From the NCBI GenBank assembly GCA_014058105.1, contig JACGCM010002435.1, positions 2,294,001 to 2,358,000 of the forward strand: 64,000 nt of DNA, given 5' to 3'. The position numbers were made by a program, and so were the translations under genes. The stretch is from Kingdonia uniflora (taxonomy: Eukaryota; Streptophyta; Magnoliopsida; Ranunculales; Circaeasteraceae). Positions 10,191-22,081 of this stretch are shown piece after piece. Within the stretch, counting starts at the first letter, position 1. The number at the start of each line of letters is the position of its first letter. A model generated the notes under the pieces. That model ran no database searches. It saw only the letters and a list, made by a program, of their open reading frames with translations, and was not told where the DNA came from.

Positions 10191-10808
10191 AAACTATATC
10201 TACTAAGACGGACCAATATCATATCGAGTACCCCGCCCCCTGCGGATATTGCCGGTTCCCCTGGTTTGAATGCCAGGTCCACGGTTCCTCTGACTAGTCC
10301 TAACTCTTGATCCATCTGATAGCAATACCACCTGTAAAGTCGGTGTCGTCCTCAGCTCTAAGTTCTGAAAGGGAGAAAGAAAATTTATTTAGATTTGGAC
10401 AAAATAAATATGACCTTGAAAGCTATAAATAAATAAATTTCATACATCCTGATGTAGTTGTTCATTAATATTGTCATAACCCCTCGTCAAAGTAGTATTT
10501 TGATTTGTCAACGATGTGATCGTCTCGACGTCTCGCACAGACTCTGTGGGGGCGACTTACCGCATACCCATACTCAGGTTCCAGAGCTTTACTAAGTCGT
10601 AGGAAGTTGGCATGGGTGGCGGGTCCCTCAAGCGGTTGATGGGGATCGTTTGACGCCTCCCTGTCCACTCCTTGTTCCACCCTATGTCAGGCCTCATCTC
10701 CAAGTCAGGCAAATTGAAGTCTTGGGGCAAGCTATGAACCTCTGCTGAAGTAACCACAACGGGTATAATACTTGACCAATGTTCCCCAAACAAATCTATA
10801 TTCCCCAT
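10191..10808 (-). pseudogene. Unrecognised gene fragment with possible intron
   Basis: A reading of 83 codons starts at 10808 (MGNIDLFGEHW) and is rich in Pro and charged residues. A frameshift near 10570 leads to CVRDVETITSLTNQN and NINEQLHQD. A possible intron runs from about 10445 to a polypyrimidine-CAG acceptor at about 10370. The continuation is NLELRTTPTLQVVLL and ends in an Arg/Gly tail (RRGRGTRY) before two stops near 10205. I do not recognise the family. The Arg/Gly tail and spliced layout suggest the C-terminal part of a nucleic-acid-binding or transposon protein, cut at its 5' end by the repeat at 10809. Confidence 0.35.
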
Positions 10809-10975
10809 TAAGGCTGAGCATGGGTCAGTTCTGGTCGGGTTTCAACCTAATCTCAAACCGAACCGACATAAATTGATTTCCTAAATATGAAATCGAAATT
10901 GAACTGATTGGGATCAAAAATCGATCCAAACTGACCCAAAATAAAATAATGTAAACCAACATTGAACCGAAATAG
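10809..10975 (+). repeat. hAT-like short repeat, copy 2
   Basis: It begins AAGGCTGAGCATGGGTCAG and continues with the same GGTT / AACCGAACC-rich composition as the copies at 5586 and 22082. It abuts the 5' end of the reading at 10808, so it may have inserted into that gene fragment. Confidence 0.5.
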
Positions 10976-11458
10976 AAATGTTTTCAATTTTCTTTTCTTT
11001 CCCTATCTTTGTTTCTCTCTTTAGGATTTCTCAAAGAATCAAATTAAACTCTTCACAACATTTCTTTTATAGGGATCTTTGTTTTGCTTTGTTAAATGAT
11101 GACCATTAGTGAATGATGATGTAATTTTATATATTTTTCAAGATAGAAGAAGAAGAAGAAGAAATAAAATAGGGGTTGTTAAAGATGGGTTTAAAAATCA
11201 TTTGAATTGTATCTAAAAATTGGGGAGATAAGAATGTGAAGTCCTATGATTAAAATGTTTTGATGCTATTCAATTGGTATTTTAGTAGCATCTCTTACAA
11301 TAAAACCACCACCAAACCTTTTGTATTAACATCTCTTATAACAAAAAACTGATTTGGGATGTTTCAGCAATGGAAGAAAAGAATTAGGATCCATAGCAGC
11401 TGATTCTCAAAGTGGGTCTCAAACCTTCTCATCTCTCTATTCTTCTTCAAACCCTTCT
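10976..11458. other. AT-rich spacer with (GAA)n
   Basis: No gene. A short (AGA)n run lies at about 11145-11163. Confidence 0.5.
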
Positions 11459-12080
11459 TGTAATGGTCTAATTCCGTAAGCTCTTGATGGCTTGGAATTA
11501 GCTCTTACACAAATGTTCCTGTGACAAAAACTAATTAAAAAAAATGAGATGACACAGGTGATTTAGCATGGAAAACCTCTGAACAGGTAAAAAAACTACG
11601 ACCTCAATTTGAGGATTTTTGTAATAGTAACTTTTATTGCTTGAGGCTGATATCTATTACAAGTAATCTCTCAACTTATAAATACTTGAATCTTATGAAT
11701 AAGACGTTTTGGATTTTTTAAGAATCTAGAAAATGTAATTTTCTTGGTGATTTCTCGAATATTTTTTTTGGTCCCTGTCTCTTCTGGAACTATTCCTTTA
11801 TATAGGTCTTCTCCACAGTTATTCATCGTGTTGAAGCACATTCTTCAAACAATGTGGTTTGTTACGGTTGACTGAGTAACTGTTAAGTTCGTGAGAGACA
11901 TGTATCTTTGACTTGTTCAGGTTTTTCTATTGGAGCTCGACCCATATTCTTTATCAGTTTGTAGAGTAGGTGGCAATGTTGACTGTTGAAGTCGTGTGTA
12001 GAATGCGTGGGTCTAACATGGAGGTAATTCAAACTGGAAGCAACACAATTTGGGGTTACATCAAGGGGTAGTCCCCTACA
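11459..12080 (-). repeat. 3' LTR of Tat copy A
   Basis: It starts TGTAATGG and ends CCCCTACA on the plus strand (TG...CA), 622 bp, against 623 bp for the copy B 5' LTR. The reverse complement aligns with those LTRs along its length (for example the CTTGAGGCTGATATC and TTTATATAGG blocks). The TATA box on the element strand is at 11797-11804. Confidence 0.85.
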
Positions 12081-12101
12081 ATTTCCCCCTCACAACCGAA
12101 G
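12081..12101 (-). other. Polypurine tract of Tat copy A
   Basis: On the element strand the bases next to the LTR read GTGAGGGGGAAAT, a purine-rich plus-strand primer site. The corresponding tract in copy B is GCGAGGGAGAGA at 36479-36490. Confidence 0.7.
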
Positions 12102-12406
12102 TCACGAGTGGCTTTAGTTGAGAAAGAATATGGGGATATATGGGTATTCGGGTTTAAACTTTGAAAATAAAGGAAGAAATGATGTGGATTTTACTGTGTT
12201 GAAAATGCATGTGTTATGGGGGTGACGTTTTTGTATTAAATGATGATGGGAATACTAATCTACGTTTTAGTTAGGGTCTGTATTGAATAATGACGCTTGG
12301 AGAAACGTACCTGCACATTAAATGTAGGGTTATATAAATAGTACCTGTACTGAGGTTTGTGGCAAAGTATGCTTGTTTGTTGCCAAATTCTCTAAAAGAT
12401 TTGACG

Positions 12407-12945
12407 ATGGTGAAGACCCAAAAAATGGTTCTTAAAGAAAGAATTTCTATTGAGATGCAGAAGTTGAAGTTGAAATATTTATGTGATATATCCTTGTTGA
12501 TGCCTACTCCCGTTCTCGTTCCTCTGACGTATCAAGGTATGTCGGAAGATGAAGCGGCTGAAGCTGAGGAAGATTTTTACTATATGTAGAGATTTCACCA
12601 TGTTGTCATGACATGCGAGCAATGTTAGGTTTGTCTCCGTATCCTTGCAGAAGAAAAGGCTGGGGAAGTCGATGCGGGGTTCAGTGTAACTTCAGGGCGG
12701 TTGTACCAATGTCTTGCGTAGGTCTGGATTCTAAGGCTGGGCCCTCTTCATCTCTACCAACTCTTTGGAGGTGGTGATTATAGAAGAGGCGACGATGGTA
12801 ATGGAGGAGGAAGACAGAGAATGAAAATCTACTTCTGTACTTCCATCATTTTTTGGCGCTGAGAAGACTTTTTGTTCGAAGAGTGGGTTCAAACACGGAG
12901 TCCTTTTCTTTAATGCCCAGACTTTATCCAAACAGAGTTTCTAGT
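12407..12945 (+). CDS. Antisense cargo ORF-A of Tat copy A (small acidic protein)
   Basis: The ATG at 12407 opens a reading of 60 codons (stop at 12587) starting MVKTQKMVLKERI, containing KLKLKY and a YQGMSEDEAAEAEEDFYY acidic block. Copy B has the same protein on its minus strand (about 36130-35905: KLKYFGDQ, YQGMLEDEAIEAEEEFYC). A second conserved stretch downstream (about 12740-12945) contains the reading STNSLEVVIIEEATMVMEEED, again matched in copy B near 35770. The two may be exons of one gene. Function is unknown. It lies closest to the 3' LTR, pointing away from it. Transcription antisense to gag-pol is inferred from orientation and conservation. Confidence 0.55.
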
Positions 12946-13639
12946 CAGAGTAAGATGGTGTAAAAGAAGAAAGACCCATGGTAACTTCCAATGCCTAATT
13001 TGCATCAGAGGATTCTTGGGGTAAATCATTACTAAAGTCGGATGAACTGAAGGAATTGATGTTTTAGAGTGCCTGATGTTGGAGTTCTTGAAAGACTTGA
13101 GATCTGTAAAAGCACTTGACAACTTGTTTTATGTAAAGTACCTGATGTTGGAGTTCTTAAAAGACTAGTTATCTGTAAAGTACCTGTAATTTGTATTCAA
13201 GCTGAATAAAATTTGTTATTAACACTTTGTGTTGATATATGTACAAAATTACTCTAGAAATCGAGCTATGGATGATCCATAGATTTATGAGATTAGAATG
13301 TACAACTTGGTTTTAATAATCGAGCTGTAATATGTAATTTATGCAATATATGTAGTCGACCTGGGGGATGATATTTGGGGGAGAGAGAAAAATGTAGATG
13401 TTTTAGGAAGGGGAACTCGAGCACAAAGAGGTCGTCGAGAAAAATTAGATTTGGAAAGAATAATTTGATATGGAACAGGTCGAATTGACAGAGGTTGATA
13501 TGGTGAGATATGTTTAGATAGCTTTTCTCAAGATACTAGGGTTTTCTATTATGAAAGAAAAGGATAATACCACGAACTATGGGGGATCTGCAGTAGTCCA
13601 AAAAACTTTATAAAATAGGGGAAATGAATTTTAAATAGG

Positions 13640-13880
13640 TGGAAGAGGATAGACACGGTGTGGACTCGATCTGAGCTAATTCATTATGCCGCTGAGGGGC
13701 GGTTGGCGATAAAGATAGCTAAAGTGCGGGAACGGATTTTTAGTTTTTTGGACTACGATGCAGAGCTAGACTATGAATATTATTTTAATGAGGAGTTGTT
13801 TTGGGAAGTAATGGTGAATCCTGTAGCTTGAAAATTTATTATGAGATTGATTGTTGAAGATGAGATCGAATAGGAAGATG
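13640..13880 (+). CDS. Antisense cargo ORF-B of Tat copy A (broken)
   Basis: The reading VWTRSELIHYAAEGRLAIK is followed by AKVRERIF and DYDAELDYEYYFNEELFWEV, with an in-frame TGA at about 13830. It matches the intact copy B ORF at 34718-35047 (TRSQRIRHAAEGRLAIKTAE, GYDAELPVRV, FRKLVRDP). It is an alpha-helical, charged small protein of about 105 residues in copy B. No family is recognised. Conservation between two diverged element copies supports a real coding role. Confidence 0.5.
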
Positions 13881-14339
13881 TGAGGATTATTGGAAGCCAA
13901 CTGATCGGATATGGTTCATCAGGATATCAGGGGTGTTTTAGGTACAATTATATGTGAGGTAAGTAAAGTGAATGTAAATAGGTGTGGTACAAATGTATGT
14001 AATAGGTTTGAATAATTGGCAAAAAAATTAAAATGTGAATAAAGCTTGAATCGATCCTCTATTGTTGCGAATATTATTTGTTACTGTTATGAAAAATGGT
14101 TTTGCATATTTTGGAGAGCTTTGGAAATGACGTCATTACTTCCATAAGTAGAAAAAGCAAGAATAGAAAAAGTAGGTTATTTTTTATTTGGTTTCTTGTG
14201 TAAAACCTGTGAAAACCCAATTGCGTGTAAGTGTGAGTCATCATGGGTGTGGGGAGGTCGGAGGGAGATTTGGAAAATATAGATAAAAATAGAATAAAAT
14301 ATAGGGTAAAGAGTAATGATGGGAAAATATTTTTACCAA

Positions 14340-17300
14340 AAAGGTACAAGACATCTGATATTAATAGTGGAAGGGATACCTCGGTTCCAAAATAGAGGGC
14401 GGCTCGTACGAGGCTCAATAACTGTCAGCAGTTAGAGAGAAAAAATATAAATAATGTTTCATCTTCCTCATTCAAATGTTTCTCAACTTCTGAAAACTTA
14501 AAGAGCAGTGAGAGTGGAAGGATAAGAAATAGTAGAGAATCTTGTGAGAAATTAATTAAAAGTGACCAACAGTCAAAGCGTGAGAGAGTTATGGAGAATG
14601 TATCATAAAGGTGGTATAGCAACGTTATGAGGGAAGGATTTGGAACTGCGTCGGACTCACATTCTGACATAGAAGGTGAGTAGAAAATTTGTGATGCTTT
14701 ATTTTTGAAGATCATATTTTATGTTGGGCTAATCTAAAAATTACTATTTACAGTAATCTATAAAAAAAACTTGTTTGATATATGATATATGATATATGAA
14801 AGATATATGTATATGGGCGATGTATATGTAAAATATAATTATCGATACCTAGACCTGTATGTATGTCGATCGTGAGGAGTATTGTGTAGGATCAAACCCT
14901 CATCTTTAGAGATACAGTGATATTAACATTTTACCTATCAATAAGGCATCGACCTCTGGTCGATCAGATTCCCAGATTGTAATGTTTGATAGGGTGGAAG
15001 TTATAGGGGTTGATCAATTTCTAGATTTCCCTAGAAAATTGGTAACCTATCCTCTGAATTCTGATGCATTCAAAGAGTTTTGTAAAGCTAACTTCTTTAG
15101 GGGGAAGATGGTGTAGTTGTATAGAACATGCCGGTAGGCATTTTAGGAGTTGTGTTATTAGATCTAGAAAGGAATACTTTTTTTTGTTGGCTGATTTGAA
15201 GAAGGAGAAGAGAGATAGGGGTTTAAATGAATCTATCTCTATGGATTATTTTGATGGGGACGTCCAGGGTAACCTAGCAGAAGGTTTTTTTATTACTTGT
15301 CTCAGTTGGAGTACGGGTTGAGTCATCCCCTCAGCAATCTGGTGAAAGGGATTATGAACATTATTGGGGCATGTCCTATTCAGTTGAACGGGCACATGTA
15401 GGAGGTGATAAATGTTATTGAATTTATGAATAAGCTGTGGGAGGAAGATGAGAGTGAAAGGAGGATATCTCCTGAGGATGCTTTGCAATTTTATAGAGTA
15501 AAAAAAATTTTCTGCAAGTGGAGGGGCATACTTTTCATGAGCTTGACTCGGCCTCGTTTCTTTGATTTGAACTTAGCAGGTTGACCATGGAATGATAATG
15601 TGATATGGGTGAAGGATGATTGCCTTCAGAGTGATGATGAAAAACCTATGGAACTTTTGTATAAAACAGTAAAACAAAGTAAGTATAACAATGTATAATG
15701 TATAAGATTGATATGTTGAAATTGTATGTTGCTCCGCTAATGATAATGTGTTGTTATTGACAAGTCCTAAATCCAAGGTGACGAGGAAGGAATCTTTGTT
15801 GGATACAGTTGCTCAGGAAGGGACAGAGCACGAGGCTGTGCTGAAAGAATTCGGTATTAGCAGAAAGAAACGTGCTAACAGCTGATCCAAAAAAAGTTGA
15901 AAAGTCTCAATCGACGAGGCTAACGACGGGTAATGGCAACAAGAAGAAAGGAATTGAAGAGGAACGGCGAATAAATCTTCCCAAGGCCTCTGGAGTGGAC
16001 TTTGCGTGTATGACGGAGTCAACTACGTCGAGCAAACTAGCTCGAACGTTTCCTAAGAAGAAGATGCTGAAGCGTGGTTCAACCTCTGGAACCACAGGAA
16101 GTATTGTGATTGCAGGAAAGGCAAAAAAGAGAAGGGTTGAACCTTCTGAGCTGATGGGGGTAAAGGTCGAAGAAGATTGACCTATTATAGAAAATGAGCT
16201 TAAAGAGGTAGAGGTAAGGGCGAGGCTTGCAGTTCATAATGGAGAGGAGGAGATGAGCAAAATGATAAGCTCGTTTTCTTAAATATGTGATGCATTTTGT
16301 ATTGTGATTCGAACCAACAATGAGATCGATTTTGTTTATTTTGTACGTTGCTCGTCTGATGAAGGGGATATGCCTTGGGCTTAAGGAGGAGAAAGCTGAG
16401 CTGAGAAAGGAGAAAGTCAAGCTTGAGAAGAACGTAGCTCGATTGAAGGCTGACTTGATTAAGGAGAGGAAGCGGCTGGAGGCACTGAAGGCTTCTCCAG
16501 TGGTGGAGATTAGCAATATATCCGCAGAAGTGAGAGTAAACATTGAGGAGGTGGAAATTGAGCACAATAGACTCTGGTACTACCTTAGGGGTATTCGGAA
16601 GATGAGGTGAATGCCATCATGATGGACACCTATGTTGAGGATGAAGAAGATGATGAGGCGGAAGATGTTGTTGTTGGAGTTGCAGACGGGCTGGATGGTG
16701 TTTCTCCCTAAATGGTGCGAGATAACCAAGGTGATGACAATAAGCATTCGAAGGGAGAAAATGAGAAGGTAGAGTAGAATGTTGATTTTGTATTTGTATG
16801 AATGGTTTCTAGAATGTTGTAAACTGATGGGATATTGTTTGTCGGATGGAATTTTGTAGGCTAAGTTGTTCCTGTAAACCTTGTTATAGAAACTTAAGGA
16901 AATGTGCCTCAGAATAAAAGATTTAGAGACTGAGCTTGATAAGGAGAGAAACGTTTTAGCATCTCTGTTGTCTTTGCAAGCGGAGCTATCAGTTAGAAAA
17001 GAGCAAGAAATATTGGACTTGTATGCATCATTAGTATATAGAGCTAGAAAGTAAAGAAAATAGAGTGTTAAGAAAGACCAAAAACCTGTTATCGATTTAT
17101 GGGCATTGGCACTGAAATGGTGTATATAAAATATCAAAGTATTGGAAGATTAAAGTATAAAGAATGTGTACCTTTGAATTGGAAGTACGTGTTATTTTTC
17201 ATCCATTTGAGATTGTACTTCGACCTTAAGTTTAGAAGTAGTTTCCCACATTAGATGTTAAAAAATGGATATCTCGTTAGAAAATAGATATATGTGTTGA

Positions 17301-18770
17301 GTGAGTGTTCTGAATCAAACTTGATATACTGAATATATAATGTGCAGGTCGAATTGGAATCAGCTCGCTTGAGCGAAGATGAGATACGCCAATATAACCA
17401 AGAATTTGTGGAGGAATTTGATAGGATGAGAGAGGCGACTGAAGACAGGGAAGATCAACATGTAAAGGTACACTTCAAGTTTGTGAAGGCAACCCAAACT
17501 ACTGTCAACCTCGCTCGAAAGATCGAGGAGAAGGATACTAAAATTAATAAAGGGTTAAAAGAGCTTGCGAGATAAAAGAATACATAGCGAAGCTTAAAAG
17601 TTAGAATAATGAGTTGATGGCAAAGAGTATGGATGCTGACAGGGCTCGATACCGTATACAGGCGTTAGAAAAATTATAGGAAGGGTTATGTCATTCTATG
17701 GCTTGTCTGACAGACTAAATAATCAGTAAAATAAACAATCAGGAGCAAACCTGAGCTGATCTAGTAAATACCAGAAATGAGCTGAAGAAGAAAATGGTTG
17801 AGAATGATAGCGAGCTGAAGAAAGCTCGAGATGATTATATACATACCTCAGAAGTTGTGGTTGAGCAGTTGCATATAGCTTTACCAGCTAAAGATCTGGA
17901 GTTCCGGACGGTACAATGGAAGTGTGACGAGTTGAATGAAAGGGTAGCATAATTGAAAACCGAATTAGCGCAGGCCAATTTTTGTGCCAGAAACGCCAAG
18001 GCTGGGGAGTGCTCGAGGAAGAATAAAAGTGATGCCAAGGTCTCCTTTGTTTAAGAGGATGTAGTTAGCCTATCTGCTCGAATATAGGAGTTGGAGGGAA
18101 TTGTGGCTCGAACTCAAGGTAGTTTTTGACAAGGAAATGAGCGGTTACGGGAGTGCCAAAGTAAGTTGGATGTTGCTCCTTCCAGGGAATAGGGGCTAGA
18201 GCGGGCAATCAGAGGGAAGAAGATTTTGATAAAGAAGAAAGATAAATTGTTACAGAAAACTCTGGCTGGGGAAGATTTAAACAGGGAGATTGAGGCATAT
18301 CGAGCTCAGGTGGCGAAGTTGAGGGTGATTAATCAGACTGAATAAGCTAAAGCTAATAAGAAGGTGGAAGAGAGCATCGCATTCATGGATCGATTGCATC
18401 AAAAAATGGAATGGTAAAAAGAACGGTATAAGAAGTTGGAAAATCGCCTTCAAAGGACGAGAGTGAATTTCCCTAAGGTGGTTATACCTGAGGCATCACA
18501 CTCATAATTAGTGATGGCGGCGATCGCCTATTTTGTAGAGGAGGTAAAAAGGCTTGAGTTAGAGAGGAATACCTTGCATGACTATTTTTCACTAAGGGGA
18601 GGCATTTGCAGAGCTGATATAGATCGAGGAAATTGAATGAACTCCCTGAAAATGAAGTTTGGCCCTCGACCTACTAAATTGGTAGAACTGGGCAGGATTG
18701 GTGTGACTATCCAAGCTCGGGAATTTATGGCTGGTCATACTCCTGTAATGGGGTAAAACGTAGCTGACCT
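14340..18770 (+). pseudogene. Antisense cargo gene ORF-C of Tat copy A: N-terminal gypsy-type-transposon-like domain plus long coiled coil
   Basis: A multi-exon reading on the strand opposite to pol. Exon pieces: 14340-14686 (Ser/Arg-rich, donor GTGAGT at 14687); about 14955-15678 (globular domain: SDAFKEFCKAN, EYFFLLADLKKEK, YYLSQLEYGLSHPLSNL, GIMNIIGACPIQLNG, WNDNVIWVKDDCLQSDDE, donor GTAAGTATA at 15679); 15750-16260 (basic linker); 16320-16720 (EEEKAELRKEK-type heptads, then VVVGVADGLDGVS); 16900-17000; and from 17348 (after acceptor TGTGCAG) to about 18770, almost pure coiled coil. Several stops and one-base shifts (for example M-stop-EV near 15400) mark it as decayed. The domain layout resembles plant proteins with the 'putative gypsy-type transposon' (Transposase_28-like) domain; this is my reading by motif memory, not a search. 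Confidence 0.7.
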
Positions 18771-18839
18771 CCCCACAGCATAAAAGAATCCATTATAGTT
18801 CTTTAATATGTAACCTGAAAAAACTATCTGTCACAGACA

Positions 18840-19350
18840 TATTAAGAGATGAAAGCTAGTTTTACATTTGTTTTATCTTATGTCTGGTAGAGCTCCTCGA
18901 TTGAAAACTAGTATTACCTTTGTTTTGATCTAAAAAATTTAGTAGAGTCAGTCAAATCAAGAGTTATCCTTACTTTAACTGGTATGATGTCGCGGCCATA
19001 TTGAGTGAGATGAGAGCTAGTTTTACCTTTGCTTTATCTTATGTCTGGCAGAGCTCCTCGATTGAAAACAAATATTACCTTTGTTTTAATCTTGGAAATT
19101 TAGTAGAGTCAGTCAAATCAAGTGTTACCCTTGCTTTAACTGGTATGATGTCGCAACCATATTGACTGAGATGAAAGCTAGATTTACCTTTGCTTTAATC
19201 TTAGGTCTGGTAGAGCTCCTCAATCGAAAACACATATTACCTTTGTTTTAATCTCAGAAATTTAGTAGAATCAGTCAAATCAAGGGTTATCTTTGCTTTA
19301 ACTGGTATAGAGGTCGATTAAAAGCTAGTACTACCTATGTTTTAATCAGT
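18840..19350. repeat. ~161-bp tandem repeat array in Tat copy A
   Basis: Units begin GATGARAGCTAG at 18848, 19009, 19170 and, degenerate, 19316, giving periods of 161, 161 and 146. The array lies between pol and the antisense cargo, the same place as the copy B array at 29030-29930. The reverse complement of a unit shows clear similarity to copy B units (shared GCAAAG-TAA-CTAGC-TTCATCT, GACTCTACTAAAT). Confidence 0.85.
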
Positions 19351-19479
19351 AAAATTGTCTCTGAAGTAGAGAGATGTGTGGGAGAAAAAAACTTGGAAGT
19401 TTTCATTAAATAGAAAAGGATGTACATTGGATGGAGATGTAAATCTCACTTTTGGAATGAAAAAGCGTGAAATTGAAAT

Positions 19480-20445
19480 GTAGTAAGGGACTTAACGATA
19501 ATACCGTTTCAGTCGACTAGTGTTCCAGAGATTTGAGATGTGAACTCCCCCTTCAGTCATGAGGTAATATGATCCCAGGCCTGAGAGACATGTGATAAGG
19601 AAAGGACCCTCCCAATTTTTTCCTAGTTTCCCAGCATAAGGTTCTTTTTGTGTTAAGGGATTTCTCTAAATACGAGATCGTCAATTTGGAAGGTACGGCT
19701 AATGACTCATTTGTTGTATGAACTTGCCAGCATATGGTGATATTGACCTAGGTTGGTGATGGCGTGTTCCCTGGTCTCATTGATCCAATTTAGGTTACAG
19801 GCCAATTCGGACTCATTTTCGTCATCAATTAGCTCATGAACTTTGACTGGATGATGGTATTCTGAGGGAATGATGGCTTCGGTCCCATAAACAAGGAGGA
19901 ACGGTGTTCAGCCAGTTGATTGATGTGGTGTGGTACGATATGCCCATAAGACATGAGAAAGTTCTCGAACCCAGTTTCCTTTATTCTGTAAATAAAGCAT
20001 TTTCTTAAGTCCTTCGTAGATGGTTTTGTTAGTGATTTCAACTTGGCCATTGCCTTGGGGGTAGCAGGGGTTGGATGGTGAGTGGATGATATTGTGTTGG
20101 TTGAGGAAAGTTACGATTTTTTCTCCAATAAATTGTGGCTCATTATCAATACAAATTAGGTAAGGGAATCCAAACCGAGTAATTATGTGTTCCCAGATAA
20201 AAGAGATGACCTCTTCTTCTCTGGTTCGACAGAGTAGAAACACCTCTACCCATTTTGTAAAATAATTTGTAGCTATGAGTAGGTATCAAAAGTTACCTGG
20301 AGAATTAGGAAATTCGCAGACAAGATCGAGCGCCCATCTTTTAAATGGCTAAAACACCTTGCTTGCATGTAGTTCGAGCGCTGGGGCGCGTATCATTTGT
20401 CCATATTGTTGACATGCATCACATTTATGTGAGTACTCTTCTGCT
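19480..20445 (-). pseudogene. Tat copy A integrase (broken)
   Basis: On the minus strand the reading contains the second catalytic Asp block (CIDNEPQFIGEKI, 20130), the IIHSPSNPCYPQGNGQVEITNKTIYEGLK block with the catalytic Glu (about 20060), and [20 protein letters not shown] (19920-19960). Upstream are CQQYGQMIRAP-type and RWALDLV-type sequences near 20300-20400, carrying the first Asp. The continuation to 19500 covers the C-terminal domain with frameshifts. It matches the copy B integrase at 27990-28890 closely, and the order on the minus strand is consistent with a Gypsy pol. Confidence 0.85.
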
Positions 20446-21665
20446 TGTTTGCGCATGCCCGTCCAGAATACTCCTTGTATAATGGCTCTATTTGCGAGTG
20501 ATCAACCTGCAGCGTGGGAGCCACAAGTCCCTTCATGTAAATCATGGAGCATCTCGTCTGCCTTTTTCTGGAGACACACTTGATGTAAGGCCCCGTTACT
20601 AAATGGCGGTCTAAGGAATTGTGTAGCGCTTTGAGTTGTCGATTAACTGTCGATGCTTTTTTGGATCCATTGAAAGTGGTCTGTTGCATTTATTATCGAT
20701 AACGAGGTAGTCTGAGAAGGGCTTTCGTCAATCGTCGTCTTCCCCTTTATTGCCCCCAGTGTTGATCATACATATAGAAATGCAATCAATGTTGGGGGCT
20801 GAAATTACTTCAATCTGGAGATATTGAGCTTCTGTTCCTAAGACCCTAGCTAGATATGACAAAGAATCGGCGTATTTATTTTTACCTCGAGGAAGATAAT
20901 TGAAAGTTACTTGCGCGAACTTGCTTATCCTATCTGTAATGAGGGCAGCATATTCAATCATCTTGTCATTCTTCTTATATTACTCAGAGTAATGGTAGAC
21001 GATAAGTAGCGAATCTATGTAAACTGAGAGTTCTGGAATACCGAGCTCAAGTACGAGGTCGAGTCCATAAATAAGAGCTTCATATTCAGTGACATTGTTG
21101 GAGGCTTCAAAATCCAAGCATATTGATTTCTCAATTATGTTGTTGGAAGGGGTAATCAATTTTAGAATACCTCGTTTCCACTTAAATGAGGGTTTTGCTA
21201 ATATAGACTGGCTTCTTGATTTTCACTTCAAGTCGAATGAGAATAGAGAAAATTAAAGTATCTGTAACTACTAGGTAGATAATCAGTTCCTCATTATCTA
21301 TTGAGGTGCTCATTAAGGGATACCTCCCCAAATAGGTTTTGAGATCCTGAAATGCTACTTTGCATTCTGATGTCCATTGAGCCTCTGCATTTGGCTAAAC
21401 TTTTTCTTCATTTGGTACAACCGTAGAATAGTAGGAACAACCAATGACAACGGTCTGAAGATTTTAAAATGAATCGGTTGATATCTACAATCTTGTCAGT
21501 AAATTTATGTACGTCTTTTATCATTTTTGGAGATGGCATGTTGAGGAAAGACCGAATTTAATCTGGATCGGCCTCAATCCCTTTATAGCTGATGAGATGT
21601 CGAGAAATTGATCTGAATGTACTCTGAATTGATACTCATTAGGATTGAGACCCACACTCAACTGT
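20446..21665 (-). pseudogene. Tat copy A RNase H and truncated reverse transcriptase
   Basis: The minus-strand reading at 20728-20961 (MIEYAALITDRISKFAQVTFNYLPRG, ADSLSYLARVLGTEA) is the C-terminal part of the second, 'archaeal-type' RNase H found in Tat-lineage pol; copy B has the same block at 27414. Upstream (21060-21240) are the YEALI / LELGIPELSVYIDSLLI-like core and a degenerate first RNase H. From 21300 to 21665 are the RT thumb and connection blocks (GIEADPD, LRDLIGRY-like). Homology to copy B stops at about 21665, marking the truncation of the element. The zinc-finger block HHCC of integrase is near 20460-20560. Confidence 0.75.
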
Positions 21666-22081
21666 TGGAGCTGCTTTGACCGAAAGTGTCAAAACCCATA
21701 TGTAGAAAAAGGGAAAATAATCAAATAAAACCTAGAAATTATTAAACACCAAATCTTTTTCAATCTCATGAAAACCATCCATCACCAATCAACCTAGAAA
21801 TTCATTATACCTAAAACCCCAAACATGACAAGGTCAAATTAGCCATACAAATCCTTGGAAATTACCCCAAACATCCTTCTCCACACCATGTTCTTCATCT
21901 CTTGGATCCCCACTTGAATCATCGACATCTTGATCATGAGTTGGATTGGAGCATTACAAGCTTTGTCGAGGTAGTCAATTAAAAGACAAACTCCAACCGA
22001 TTTCAGAAGCCCATCTCTCTCTCTCTCTCTCTCTCTCTCTAGATTGAAGGTCTGAGTTTTTGCATTACTGGGATAGTTGAC
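21666..22081. other. Unassigned spacer with (CT)n microsatellite
   Basis: No gene is seen. An uninterrupted (TC)n run occupies about 22012-22041. Confidence 0.6.

Larger units (their letters stand above)
11459..21665 (-). mobile_element. Tat-lineage Ty3/Gypsy element, copy A (5'-truncated, minus strand)
   Basis: One LTR (11459-12080), a polypurine tract, plus-strand (antisense) cargo genes at 12.4-18.8 kb, a tandem array at 18.8-19.35 kb, and integrase, RNase H and part of RT on the minus strand at 19.5-21.66 kb. All correspond in order to copy B (22559-37101) read on the opposite strand. The match is lost at about 21665, inside the reverse transcriptase. The rest of pol, gag and the 5' LTR are therefore missing. 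The nucleotide match to copy B is clearly imperfect throughout, so the two belong to diverged branches. Confidence 0.85.

Noticed and set aside
14074..14715. Minus-strand ORFs of 114 and 96 codons
   Set aside because: Complement of the first ORF-C exon and its upstream region; not conserved in copy B.
16079..17137. Minus-strand ORFs of 162 and 185 codons
   Set aside because: Shadows of the plus-strand ORF-C coiled-coil exons. Low-complexity Leu/Ser/Phe composition comes from reading A/G-rich coiled-coil codons backwards.
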